A stretch of 64,000 nucleotides of DNA from Parasponia andersonii. Taxonomy: Eukaryota > Streptophyta > Magnoliopsida > Rosales > Cannabaceae. The stretch's first letter is position 1. Each line of letters begins with the position of its first letter. Positions 11,412-23,482 of the stretch are shown here, piece after piece. The stretch is from assembly GCA_002914805.1 (NCBI GenBank), contig JXTB01000046.1, positions 576,030 through 640,029 on the forward strand, in the 5' to 3' direction. The translations under genes and the position numbers were made by a program. The notes beneath the pieces are model-generated. The model did not search any database, had not been told where the DNA came from, and worked only from the letters and a program-made list of their open reading frames with translations.

Positions 11412-12960
11412 TTATATGATAGACATCAAAGGAGACCAAGCCTCCTCGAAGAAGTGTTTTTCAACCACCCTGAGGGGAGCCAATGCGAGCATGAGCACCT
11501 CGACGGGGGACAGATAGCAATTAAGGGACCGCCTGCCAGCATACATGAAGCGGATCGAAGAGGATTCTGACAGGCTAGAATCCACGATTGAGGAGCTGGT
11601 AGTGGTCCCTTTGAAAGAAGCAGAACTGGCGAAGGTAGTCTTAATCGGGGCCCTGCTGCCCGAGGAAGAAAGGAGCGAGCTGTTGGGGTTCCTTAGGTAG
11701 AATAGAGATATCTTCGCGTGGTCCCACGACGACATGCTCAGGATAAACCCTACACACGCTTACCACCGGTTAAATGCAGATCCCAATTTCCCTCCGGTCA
11801 GGCAAAGGCCCCGAAAGTTCATGCCGGAGAAAAACAGGGCAATCAACAGGGAGGTAGAGACACAACTGGAGAACAGCCTGATCATAGAATGCGTATACCC
11901 GTGCTGGATCTCCAACCTGGTGGTGGTGAAGAAGAAAAACGGTGATGAACATACTTGCATAGACTTCACCAACCTGAACAAGGCCTTCCCGAAGGACTGC
12001 TTCCCCCTGCCAAGGATCGACCAAATGGTCGATGCGATAGCTGGATTCGACAGGATTAGTTTCCTAGATGCCTACTCTGGATACAACCAGATCCCTCTGC
12101 ATGAGGAGGACCAGATCCACACGGCATTCATTATAGAGCGAGGTCTGTACTGTTACCGACGCATGCTTTTGGCTTGAAGAACGGGGGGGGAGGGGGTGAC
12201 CTATCAGAGGCTCATAAATAAAATGTTCGACGAGCTGCTAGGAAGACTATGGAAGTCTACATCGACGACATGGTCATGAAGAGCAAAGAAGCTTCGGGCC
12301 ATCTGGGACATCTAGATGAATGTTTCAAAATTTTGAGGCGATACTGGATGCGTCTGAACCCCAAGAAATGCACGTTCGGGGTATCCTCTGGCCAGTTCCT
12401 AGGGCACATTATGAGCAGAAGGGGCATTGAGGCCAGCCCGACCCAGTTGTCTTCAATCGCAGATGTGCAAAGACTCTCAACCATTCGGGAGATCCAGAGC
12501 CTAACCAGGAAGATAGCCACTCTCAGCCGATTTATCTCCAAGATGTCTGACTGATATAAGCCTTTCTTCCAGTGCATAATAAGAAGCTCCACTATCGTCT
12601 GGGGTGAGGTGCAGGACAACGCACTGGCAGAGCTCAAGCTGTACTTAAGTCATCTTCCTATCCTGGCTTCCCCGGCAGAAGGGCAGCGCCTATACGCTTA
12701 TTTGGCAGTGTCCGAAGTAGCGATCAGTGCCGTACTATTCATCGAGGAAGACAGCAAGCAGAAGCCGATGTTTTACGCAAGCGCATGCTCTTGGATGCCG
12801 AGACGCTATATAGTATGGCAGAGAAACTGGTCCTAGCTCTGGTCAATGCTAAGAAAAGACTCAGGCAATATTTCGAGGCACACTCAGTTACTGTATATAC
12901 GGATTTCCCATTCGGCAAATCTTGGCCAAACTGGACTTATCGAGACGACTAACCAAGTAG
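11412..12960 (+). pseudogene. Reverse transcriptase and RNase H of Element 2
   Basis: RT N-terminal block (about 11560-11733, then INPTHAYHRLNADPNFPPVR), palm with SFLDAYSGYNQIPLHEEDQ (about 12058-12110), and active site YIDD in MEVYIDDMVMKS (12249 on). The RNase H portion follows (QRLYAYLAVSEVAISAVLF at about 12687) and decays into frame-shifted sequence by 12960. A G-run at 12181-12197 breaks the frame where the FGLKNAGATYQR motif should be. In-frame stops also lie at 11698 and after 12554. Confidence 0.85.
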
Positions 12961-13002
12961 GCCATCGAACTGGGGATATATGACATGGAGTATCGGTAAG
13001 TC

Positions 13003-13497
13003 ATGACGGACTTCCTAGTGGAAATCCAATCCTTTGGCGAGCCACACGACCTGCTTCAGATGTCTCCGCCTCACATCCCTTCAGCTTGGACCCTCTATAC
13101 TGACGGATCCACGAAAGCCTCAGGGTCAGGTATCGGAATAGTCCTGCAAACCCCAGCAGGATTTAGGGTAGAGAAAGCTTTGAGGCTCTATTTCCAGGCA
13201 ATGAACAACAAGGCAGAATACGAGGCGCTACTACAAGGCCTTGAGTTGGCTCTGCACTTCGAAGTAGAGAGCATCGCAGTAAAGATCGACTCACAGCTAA
13301 TCGTGGGTCAGGTCAGGGGAGACTTCGAAGTAAAAAAGCCGAGATTACACAGGTACTTCTCCAGGGTAATGGGGGCGAAAGCCCACTTTAGTAGTTTCAA
13401 TATCGAACAAATACCCAGCGAGATGAACCAAAAGGTCGATGAGCTAGCTAAAAGAGCGTCGATCGGGGGACGACCGGGCATGCAGAGATTCTGCTAA
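13003..13497 (+). pseudogene. Second (archaeal-type) RNase H of Element 2
   Basis: An open segment with the complete set of RNase H carboxylates: LYTDGSTKASGSG (Asp), NNKAEYEALLQG (Glu), VKIDSQLIVGQ (Asp) and EMNQKVDELAK (Asp). This is the best preserved enzyme domain of any element here. In Element 3 the first Asp is lost. Confidence 0.8.
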
Positions 13498-13499
13498 AG

Positions 13500-14797
13500 G
13501 GAGAGAACACGAAGGACCCTTCAGAGACCCCCGCACGCCATGTGATTGCAACTGACTCTGCATATGAGGGGAGGATGAAACCCATCACCCAATACTTGGC
13601 GTTGGGGAACCTGCCCGCGGACCCCCAAGAAGTGAGGTCGATCAGACTGAAGGCTGCCAGATATTCGATGGTGGGGAGACGACTATATAAGAGATCAACG
13701 ATGGGACCAATACTGAGGTGCGTAGGCCCCGTCGAGGCACAAAAGCTAATGGAGGAAATCCATGAGGGAGCATGCGGTAACCACTCTGGTGGATGTAGCC
13801 TCGCCCACAAGGCCTTGACGACTGGATACTTCTGGCCATACATGATGACCGAGGTAGCCCAATTTGTCAAAAAGTGTGACAAGTGCCAGAGGTTCACCCC
13901 CATGAAGTGCTAACCCGGGGAGGAACTCCATTCGAACATAACTCATTGGTCGTTCGCTAAATAGGGCCTAGACATCGTCGGAGAGCTCCCAGAAGTCCAA
14001 GGGGAAGAAGGTACGTCTTGCTGGCCACAGATTATTTCACCAAATGGGTAGAAGCTGAAGCCTATGCGACCGTTAATAAGGCAGACACAATTAACTTCAT
14101 TTGGAAAAACATAATCTGCCGATACGAAATACCGAAAGAGATACACGATGATCATGGCGCGCAGTTCCAGAATGCTAAGCTTAAGGAGCTATGTGAGTTG
14201 TATGATATAAGGCTCAGTTTCTCATCCGTAAACTACCCTCAGGGGAACAGCCAAGCAGAGGCAACAAACAAGGCCATATTCAACAACATTAAAAAGAACT
14301 TGCAGGAGGCTAAAGGCAGGTGGTTAGAAGAGCTACCGGCCATTGTGTGTGCCCATCGAACCATAGAGCGGAGGTCAATGGGAAGAACACCATTCGCCAT
14401 GGTCTACAGGTCGGAGGCTGTGATCCCGACCAAGATTGGCCTCTCAACCCTTCATTCCGAAGTGGTGAGAGATGCCTCACTGAACGAGCAACAGCTAAGC
14501 CGCAATACAGACCTCTTAGAAGAAACAAAAGACATGGCTGGTCCACCTGGCCTCGTACCATCAGCAGGTTAGGTCCTACTATGCAAAGAAGGTTAGCGCT
14601 CGTTGACTTAATGCCAGGGATTAGGTCTTGAAGGTCAGAATGGGGAATTCCTCGAAGCTAGACTCTAACTGCGTCGGGCTCTAAGAGGTGATCAAGGCGC
14701 TTGACAATGGTGCATATGTCCTGAAAGAACTCAAGATCGGGAAGAGCCTACCAAACACATGGAACATCCAGCACTTGAAAAAGTACCACGTGTGAGA
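13500..14797 (+). pseudogene. Integrase of Element 2
   Basis: HHCC region at about 13750-13900 (EIHEGACGNHSGG, then KKCDKCQRF). Stops at about 13911 and 13962 break the frame. The core resumes at 14018 with LATDYFTKWVEAEAY, DDHGAQF and NSQAEATNK, so all three D, D, E positions are present although the usual SDNG reads DDHG. The C-terminal part ends at HLKKYHV near 14797 after another frame change. No chromodomain. Confidence 0.85.
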
Positions 14798-14984
14798 TGC
14801 ATATAAATATTGTGAAATACATGTAAATGCTTGTATTATTGAACAGCTTAATTCCAAAACAGGTCAAGGTTTCTGCCACACAGACTTATGCTTTGGATTG
14901 CCATGAAAAAGGGTTTATCTCCAATACAAGACCCTATGAACTATTCACTTATCAAAAATCATACTGCAGGGATCACGTCGCTTG

Positions 14985-15530
14985 CCAACGACCTGAGAAA
15001 ACGTACGAAGAGGAAAGAGCTGAGCAGTAAAATGCTTGCTAGCAGACCTCATCAAAAATCGTATTGTACCGACAACCCGAGAAAACGTACAAAGAGGAAA
15101 GAGCTAAGCAGTAAAATACTTGCCAGCAAACCTCATCAAAAATAGTACTGCAGGGATCACGTTGCTCGCCGACAACCCGAGAAAACGTGCGAAGAGGAAA
15201 GAGCTGTGCAACAAAAAACTTGCCAGCAAACCTCAAAAACGATCGCACTATGGGAATCACATCGTACAATAAAACGCTTACCGATGTTCTGAGAAAACAT
15301 ACGAAGAGGAATAAGCTGTGCAACCAAAAACTTGCCAGCAAACCTCGAAAATAATCATACTATGGGAATCACGTCGTGCAATAAAACACTTGTCGATGGC
15401 CTGAGAAAACGTATGAAGAAGAATGAGCTGCATAACCAAAACTTGCCAGCTGGCCTTATCAAGAATCGTACAATGGGGATCACGTCGTTCGCCAACGACC
15501 CGAGAGAATGTACGAAGGGCAAGAGGTTGC
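14985..15530 (+). repeat. Degenerate tandem repeat of about 100 bp in Element 2
   Basis: The words GAGAAAACGT, TGCCAGCAAACCTC and GGGATCACGTCG recur about six times with spacing of 83 to 112 bp. The units are the reverse complement of the regular 101-bp array in Element 3 (50155-51000), so the array predates both copies. Confidence 0.85.
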
Positions 15531-15636
15531 GCGACGAAAACTTGCCGCTAGCCCTCAAGGAATACTTGCAAAACAGGAAAAGAGATGGGCGATTAGACCC
15601 CTCTCGAAAAACACCTCAGTTGCGCGTGAGCCAAAG

Positions 15637-15825
15637 GCAAGCGGGGCTAGGGTCTACCCGTTGGAAGCATACCCTCCTCAGAAAGCACCTTAGCTATGCG
15701 AAAGACAAAGGCAAGTGGGGCTAGGGTCTACCTGTTGGAAGCAGACCCTCCCCAGAGAGCGCCTTAGCTACGCATGGACTGTAAGTGAACGGAGCTAGGG
15801 CCTACCCGTTGGAAGTAGGCCAATA
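15637..15825 (+). repeat. Three 74-bp repeats, each with a stem-loop, Element 2
   Basis: Units start at about 15637, 15711 and 15784. Each has GGnCTAC, a loop around CCGTTGGAA, then a complementary arm. The third unit is a perfect 7-bp stem (GGCCTAC with GTAGGCC). The second pairs GGTCTAC with GCAGACC with one mismatch. Confidence 0.7.
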
Positions 15826-15834
15826 TAAGACCAA

Positions 15835-16470
15835 GTATGAATACAGAAGTTAAAACCAAACTCTGTTTATTATTCCCTAAAATGCAAAATGCGTAGTCGA
15901 TAGGGACGTGGACCTGGAGGCTCTATTTGTAAGAAGCAGGTCTTGGACGGACTCGGAAGGACACATCGGAGTGGTAACGCCCTGTTTGCTCCCGATAAAA
16001 GCCGAACCCGAGCCTTTTCCTCTGCAGCGACGGGTCCAAGCAGTGGTCGACCAACTCTTAGAGCTGGTTCCTAGCACGTTCCCATTTGGGGTCGGAGAAG
16101 TCCAGCCACGTGCGTGGATCAAATTCTACCAAGACAAGTCATAACAGAGGTTATACATCCTCAAAGCTGGATGAGCCGGAACTTACATCCTAATCTCCAG
16201 AGCTAATCTTGTCAATCATAGCACGGGGAGAATTCATTAAAAACTCTAAATCATATACGATTGAGCCAGACCCAGAGGTCGGCCGCACTGCTGACAAGGG
16301 AATGGCATCGTATATGATGCCCGACCCTGACCATGAATGTAGGCAACAAAAAAGAGAGATGGGAATAAATGTGAGAAAAATGCGTTGTTTCTATTATTCA
16401 AAACAGGTGTTTACAATGAGAGTCAGCTTTACATAACACATTTAGTACTTTACAAATACGCAAAAAGTGA
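15835..16470. other. Spacer of Element 2 between repeats and antisense unit
   Basis: No gene is supported. The short open frames here have no recognisable domain. The segment matches the poorly conserved spacer at about 49375-49880 in Element 3 (for example a shared block around 16050-16110 and 49600-49650, inverted). Confidence 0.5.
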
Positions 16471-16476
16471 GAGGCT

Positions 16477-19400
16477 CTAGTTACCTCTGACGAGGGGAGT
16501 ACTACTAGCTTCAGCGCTTGGACCAGCCTCGGCAGAGGGCGGCGTACTGGAGTCAGAATTGTCACTAGACAAAATGACCGCGCCTAACCCTCCGCTAATT
16601 AAGGTGCCAAGACCAGGCTGACCGCCACGAACCTCCGCAGCCTGCTCTGACAGACCAGAAGCGGGAACAATCTCCCTGGCGACAGACACAGATGTAGAGG
16701 GCCCGTCTTTTTCTTTGTCAAGCATCTTCAGTACATCAGTAGGGTACATGATATTGATCTCATTCCCCAACTACTGCATATAGTGCCTGACGGAATAATG
16801 GTCCCTCTCGATGCCTTTCTACTCATCAAACTAGTCTGGCGTTACCACTTCCACGTGGCCCTCGAATTCCCTATTCTCCCAGCCAGACCTGTAGCTTTCT
16901 GCAGAAAGGACATCCACTTGCCTCTGGTACCTTATCTTTAGCTTCTCTGCATCCGCCATCCTCTCTCTCAGTGCCGCTAGCCTCAGCTCTGCTTGCCGCT
17001 GTAACAAGTCAATCAAAAGAATGTTAATATCGACAAGATCTTCGCCGTGCTTGCGAGACAACTCCGCATGAGCTCCCATCAGTTTTCTGTGACCCAAGTA
17101 AAGATACCGGTTTACCTTGTTGGACTAATCGAGCCTACGCTGCAGGGAATAAGCCTCCAGTTTGGCTTTTGCCTCAGCTTTCCTCGCCTCTTTGGCATCA
17201 TCGACAGCTCTATCACAAGCGATGAAAGCTAGCCCCACCTCTGCCCCTGCGTTCTACAGCTCCTACTTTTTGACCCTGAGCTCGGTTTGGGCCAGACTGG
17301 CGGCCTCGGCCTGAGCCAACCTGTCAACCTCTGCTTCGGCCAACTTGGTGAACAGCTCCTTACACCTGACCCTCTCGATGCTCAGAGCGTGAGCCACCAC
17401 GCTGCTGACCCTAGCCTCGTCCAGGCTCCTATACAGGTCAAAGCCTGCCCTCAACGTGGCAAAGGCGACCTCGCTCCGCTCGGCCATCGCAGCACGGGCG
17501 TTCAGCTCCCCGGTCAGCTCCCTGACGTGAGAGGAGTAGAAGGACTAGACGGTAGCTAGCTACAGGATACAAGAAAGTAAGGTCAGTATTCAGCAAGGAT
17601 GCCAAAAAATATGGAAGTGACGGCCAGAAGAGCCAAACTGCGCAATGCTGTGGTCAGCGACGAGCTCAATGTTCTCCAGGGAGAGCACCTCCAACTCAAA
17701 CTCCGCAGCTAGACCCTCTCTCTAGGAGTTGTCCGCGTCTGAGGAACGCGGCTCTACCCCACCAACCGCAAGGACGCCTTCTTATGGTGCCCAAGATTCT
17801 CACATGCTACTAAGCCAATAATAAATATGTTCTAATTGCATATTAAGCATCTAGAAGTCGTTAATACTAGTTTTATAGTAACATACTCATTTATTATATT
17901 ATGTGCCTTTACATATATGTTATTACACTAATGATTGTCAAAGTGTCCCAATGCAGTGTAAAGGTTCAATACCTTCAGAGAGAGAGCTCGGTGTGCTAAA
18001 AGAACAAATAATATAATTATGAAAGTAATACTATGTTTGCATTGTTAATTTTAGTGTAATTGGCTTATTATGAGGCTAGGTTTCACCAAATTACAATAAG
18101 ATTGGCCATATAGAATCATAAGTCAAAGTATGACTAGTTTTCACTTTCTAAGGTAGGATTCACCAACTTTGGCTACACTTGGGTGTATAAGAGTGACCAG
18201 CAATGTGATGACTATGCTAAGGATGTTTTAGAGCTGAACACATGGAAAGTAATGTGTAAAATACCCAAAATACCCCTTAGAATTTAAGTTATACCTTTTC
18301 TTAGCCATTAAGTGTTGATTTTGGGTCAAATCTGGTCATTTGCTTTCCCTTTCTCTCCAGCCATGACTTGAAACTCTCCAATACTTTTTCTAATTCTCTC
18401 AACTTCCCTCAAATATTTCCAAGAGTTTCCAAGTGGTAGAACTCAAATTGGAGCCCTAGAAAGCAAGATACACCAAAACTAGTCCAGATAATTCTATTAA
18501 GTTTTTCTTTCTAGGTCTTGTCCTTCAATTTCAATTCTCTGCTTGTTTCCACTTAAATAATGGTTTTTTCAGGTCTTCTTAAGTCCAAAAATCCAATTCT
18601 AAGCCTAAAGAATCAGTTTAGTGGAGGTAGTAGGCAAGAACTCCAACAAAAGCTCAAACTAATCAAAGTGAGCATTATGTATGATTTTGAACTTATAGTT
18701 AATTTCTTTTGTGTTAGCCCTTAAACCAAAGCAATTATTTCATTAATAATGGTCCTAGAAACCCTTATATATTGCTGGAAATATAGAATTTAAGTGGGGA
18801 ATTCAGGTTACACCTAGAGCCCCAAATTTGATAATTGTGTATTCAAGTGTTTCCGTGGGTGTATTAAGCTTTCTATATTTGTAATCTGATTTTCTTAACT
18901 TGCAATGGATATGTCATAGATTCTATTATTTATTCCATTAATTTAGCTACTGTTTGTAGCCATAGACAAGTGCACAAATTGTTTTAAACTTGTATAAACT
19001 GAAAAAGATTTAAATGTGCTTCTATGCTATCCTAGGTATTTCATTTGATTTGTATATGTGGGAATTGGTTTGTTGATTACTACCACAAGTCTCAAATGGT
19101 ACCATTTAGAAGCAAATGAACTAGTTTTTCAAAATTAGGTGCCATTTTGGATCATTTTTGTACTAATGAACTAGTATTCATATTTTACTACTTTTGAATA
19201 GTTTTTCAATGCTAGATATTGGCTACTAAGTACCTTAAGTGATTTATACACTCCTGAGTAATTTTAAGATTAAGTTTCTTAAATTGGTGAAAGTTCTGAT
19301 TTCAGTCTTGTTCAAGTATCTTAATGCTTTCTTTTTGTAAAATGTGCATCTTGAATAATAGTAATTTATGATAGGTGATTAGCACACCAATCTCTAGAGG

Positions 19401-22321
19401 ATATTGACTCTTTCCACTATCAATTCCTATTCAGGACACGAGGTAAGTAAAGACTTACAACTGCATCACAAGAACTATATGGAAGATGTATTTATGTGAA
19501 ACTTACTTATTCCTGAAATTTATGAAATAGCATATGCATGGCATGTTTTGCATGCAAATGGAGACTTTTATTATAAAAGTATTTGAAAGTGAGTACCATT
19601 GTATAAATTTTATAAGATAAGTTTTAATGGCAATTGTTAGTCTGTCAAAGCTAGATAGGTAAGTTTGTTGATGTAGACTCTCCCGTTGAAGCGGGATTTG
19701 CAGATCTTATAATGTGTCTCGTTGAAGCGGGACAATATTAGCGCGGTGCAGGAGGCCTCTTTGATAAGGGAAGGATTTTTCAAAAAAAAAAAATCTCACA
19801 CGACAGTCGCACCTTATTTTTACTCTTGGCCAGAGTTTCTGCCCAATGTTATCACGGCCTATCGACTTACGAGACAAGCAATATGCTAAGGGGCCCAACT
19901 AAGAATAATTTTAAGGAAAATGCATGGACTCGAATATTTAAGAAAGAAAAGGATACAATGGGAACTTTATGAGATTTTAAAGCATTCATAAGCATGCATA
20001 GTTTTTACTTACTGAGATTTAGCTCATTTTAGTCTTGTGATGCAGATGAGGAGGCATATTTTGGTATTGACTAGCTGGTTACCTGACTTGCCTTTTGTCG
20101 CCACGATCATACAGATATAGACGAGCTTGACCCATGGGCGATATTTTTGTTTTGAGATATTTTGGTGTAATGTAAATACTACTGTTGGTAGCAAAATAAA
20201 CTGGTGAAAACCTCTTTTAATTGTATATTTTGTAAAGACACTGTTAACAAGAAATGCCATTAGTTGCTTTTGTTTAAAGGTTTTAGAAAGTTCAAAATTT
20301 GCTCACCTTTTTATCAAAATAAAAGATAATATTTAAGAAAGAATAATACTTCATAGTTTGACTATATATGAGAATATGGTTAAGCTAGGGGGTGTTACAC
20401 TTCTCCCTCCACTAGATGCACTTCAGTAGCTTTTTTCGACGCTCCCGAAGCGACAGAGGTGAGGATGGTAGGAGGCAAGGCATCGCTGAGCGCGCTTTCG
20501 GTGACAGCAGGGGACGGTGACTACTGCTACATCAGCGGCTTCGGCTGCTGCCCCCCCATGGAGCCCCGCCTGAATGTGATTTTTCGGTCTTGTCTTGACT
20601 AACCGCGCCTGACGGGCCGCCGCGCGTAGACCTTCTCCTCCTCATGAGGGTCAACGTAACACTGTCGTCATCGCTGTCAGAAGAGGGGGTAGCTCTGCCC
20701 CTCTTCCCAGCCGGGCTTTCCTTCCCTTTGGACGGTCGGCCTTGCGACTCCGCTTCATCGGGACCGGGGGAGGGGAAGACAGCCGAGATTTCAACCTCGG
20801 AGCCCCCCGCTGAGCTCAGCAATCTCCCCACGGGGGCAGGCAGTGCCGGACCCTGCGCCTGTCTTCGAACCGGAGTTGGGGGAGGAAGAGGTCAGAGCAG
20901 CGGGTTCCCCGGGTAGGCTCGAAGGCGCCCTATTGCTGTATACGACCTTTATGGCCGGCATCTCCCGAGTCGGGGGTCCGCTTGCCTCGGAAGAAGGGAC
21001 TATAGGTGTTTCACCACCGGGTGCGAACAGGCCCTCCCGGTCATCATCCGAGCCTGTTCTTAGGGTGACAAATCCCTGCCTCCCGGCTTCATCCTCCAAG
21101 GACACCACCAGACGCCGACCAGCGGGGACCTTGGAGCGAGCCTTGTGCACAACGGCATTCCTTTTGACTGGGGAAGGGTCTGCGGAAGGGCCTGCATCAG
21201 AACTTGTAAAGAGTAAGCAATGTGGTTAGAATGCAGCTATGACCTGATCGACGGAGCCCTAGGATGCGAAAATGAACTCACCCTTAACCCTCTTAGGGGT
21301 AGCGGTTTCCTCTTTACAAAGCCTGACCCACTCCTCGTCCACGAGCCTCACTGCCTCTTCGAGCTCGTGGCCAGTCGAAGCCACCAGGTCATTAGGACCT
21401 GCCAGCTGGCTCGAGGCCGTGATGTGATGACCCACCATGGCGATGCGACTCTGCTCATCCCGGAGGAACTGGTTCAAAGCTGAAGCGTCAAGCTGGCTCC
21501 GCAGGTACTTTGTGATGACCCAGGTGTCCAACGGGAAGAGGAGATATGAGACCATCCTAGGCATCATATTCATCACCTAGGGATTCAGGACGGCCTGGAT
21601 GTGTCGACGATCCCCAGAGGACCCAAAGATGACGATCCCCTCCAGCTCCTTGAGCCGCCCCGCCGACAGTTGTGGCTCAAACCTGTTTTCCCCCACAGAG
21701 GCTGCGCAAGGCAAAATATCATGAGTAATAATGGACGAGGTGTACACAGACCCAAAAAATCACAACCTAGTACTTACTTTGTAGAAAAAACGAAGAAACT
21801 TGGAAGCGCTCCCCATTCACCCAAAGAGAGCACCACGCCCCTCCGACGGCATACAGCCTAGAGTGGGAGTCTCATTACTTATCCGACCTCGACAAGCCCC
21901 AGAAAATATGGCGTCCCGGGAGTGGCTGGAGGTAGAAAGTGGGGTAGAAGCTCTTTTTGGGGAAGAGGGTGAGCTTGTAGGCATAAAAGACCACCTCCAG
22001 GTTGATATGCACGTTAAGGAGAACTGACAGAGCAGAGAGCCCTATCAAGATTATGACCCCGTTAGCATTCAGCTACATCAGGTGAATCCCCGTCAGAGTG
22101 GAGAATTGATGGATGAAAGGAGGAAGGAGAAACTGCAGTCATTCCAGGTGCCTCCTCCCCAAGATGATAGAGCCTTCAGGGGCAAAGGGGCGAAGGTACT
22201 AATCCGCGGGGCCCTGGACCCTTCATAATGTAACTCCACCAGGGAAGCAGATTTGCCTTCTCAGCGAGTCCAACTCCGAATCCACAACAGGGCAGAGCTT
22301 CTGATTCTAGTTCGAGGCCAT
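16477..22321 (-). pseudogene. Antisense gene of Element 2, split by a solo LTR
   Basis: Minus strand, opposite to pol. The start ATG at 22321-22319 corresponds to the ATG at 47451 in Element 3, but its fifth codon is TAG. Conserved blocks: MVSYLLFPLDTWVITKYLRS (about 21550), the Ser/Pro-rich charged linker 21150-20532, and the coiled-coil end 17487-16831 (LRLAALRERMADAEKLK), then the acidic Ser-rich tail to 16477. The solo LTR at 17783-20399 cuts it. Function unknown. The family is the Transposase_28/plant-mobile-domain-like extra ORF of Tat elements. Confidence 0.7.
17783..20399 (-). mobile_element. Solo LTR nested in Element 2
   Basis: 2617 bp flanked by a perfect 5-bp duplication CTTCT (17778-17782 and 20400-20404). 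Read on the minus strand it begins TGTAACACCCCCTAG, a start common in plant gypsy LTRs of Del/Tekay type, and ends GGGCACCATA. The terminal CA therefore reads TA, probably a transition. No internal coding region is seen, so it is a solo LTR from LTR-LTR recombination. It contains a short direct repeat, CGTTGAAGCGGGA, near 19684 and 19720. No genes. Confidence 0.85.
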
Positions 22322-22445
22322 CGTTCTAGATACGATCAAAAAGAGCAAAAGGTTCTAGCAAAGGGAAAAGTCAGAAACCCTAAGATTTTAGAAAGCTAGA
22401 ATACTTTGAGATTTTGGTAAAGTAAGAAACGAGCGTAAATACGGG

Positions 22446-22452
22446 TTTTATA
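22446..22452 (-). promoter_or_regulatory. TATA box of the antisense gene, Element 2
   Basis: TATAAAA on the minus strand, about 125 nt upstream of the ATG at 22321. The same box at the same distance is found in Element 3. Confidence 0.65.
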
Positions 22453-22671
22453 GAGGGGGAGCCGAAAAGTCCTCCTTGGAAAGGAACGGTGCAAGAAAGG
22501 TTAAAGCACTAGAATTTCAAAAATCTGAAAAGAATTGTGACATGGGATAGCATGCACCAGCGTCAGTAATTAGGAAGAAATGATGGTAAGGGATCACGTA
22601 TATCTCTACCTCTCGAATTAGAGGACTGGAGATACGATTTCCCCATTTGATAGATGTGAGTCCATCAAATA

Positions 22672-22687
22672 GAGAAATGGGGGCAGT
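22672..22687 (+). promoter_or_regulatory. Polypurine tract of Element 2
   Basis: GAGAAATGGGGGCAGT directly before the 3' LTR. The same motif lies next to the 3' LTR of Element 3. Confidence 0.8.
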
Positions 22688-23482
22688 TGTGGGGCCCGTT
22701 CCTAGATCACGTACCACGCGGTCGATTAAGTGGCAGAGCAGGTCACAACGGGGGGCACGCCATCTGACGCGTACCCAGAATAACCATTTAAAAGCCACGC
22801 GAGTCACACGTGATACTGCATGGGCCCATGGGTTGTCCGAGGCCGGGCTGAATCCATCCCAGACCCTAGATGGTTCGGCCCAATCCAATTCTTGTCTCGA
22901 AAACTGGGGGTCAGAAGCCTCAAGGATCTTCCTCCAAAAGACCACGGGAGAAAACGCGCTGCTCCAGACTCAGACAAGGCATTCAATGCGATCTTGGATA
23001 GGTACGCACATTGGGCAAACTGCCCTGACAGAACGGCGGTTTGTCAAAGTCTCGCCCCCGACAGGGCCGAGTCATAGGGGACGGCGAAAAGCAGGCCACT
23101 ACGATGCAAGGAAAATCACGATAATCACGGCCCATGATCTCTGGAGTAAGTCATAATGAGAAAAGGTACTCAATCCTGGGATTGAGAGCCAGAAAAAGCT
23201 CCCAGTTCCAGGATTATGTATATAAGTCTTGCTTCCCCCTTGAAAAAATAGAGAGATTAAGATAGATATATAAAAAAAAAAATAATAAATCTTTGCTTCT
23301 CAGCCTCAGGGATAAACAACTGACTTAAGCATCGAAAAGTCTTTGCAAGTGGCCACCCCCGCCTCTCCGACCCGACTTGAAGTAAAAAAGCACGTTGGGA
23401 TAGTAAGAATACGTGGACAATTAGTAGATATAACGTCAGTACTTCAGAGACACGTGGACAGCTGGTAAGAATCGCTCCAACA
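22688..23482 (+). repeat. 3' LTR of Element 2
   Basis: 795 bp, begins TGTGGGGCCC and ends CGCTCCAACA, matching the LTRs of Element 3 in reverse orientation. A TATATAAG box lies near 23218, and two CACGTGGAC (G-box-like) words lie near the 3' end. Confidence 0.9.

Larger units (their letters stand above)
11237..23482 (+). mobile_element. Element 2: 5'-truncated Tat-type Ty3/gypsy element
   Basis: Plus-strand copy of the same family as Element 3. Homology starts abruptly at about 11237 inside the protease, so the 5' LTR, gag and protease N-terminus are missing. Then follow RT, RNase H, second RNase H, integrase, tandem repeats, an antisense unit, a polypurine tract and the 3' LTR (22688-23482). 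A foreign solo LTR sits inside it at 17783-20399. Coding parts carry stops and frameshifts. It is markedly more GC-rich than the surrounding host DNA. Confidence 0.9.

Noticed and set aside
14888-15724. Basic, Lys/Arg-rich frames (RKRTKRKELSSK repeats)
   Set aside because: They arise from translating the tandem repeat; the three frames are all similarly open and carry no known domain.
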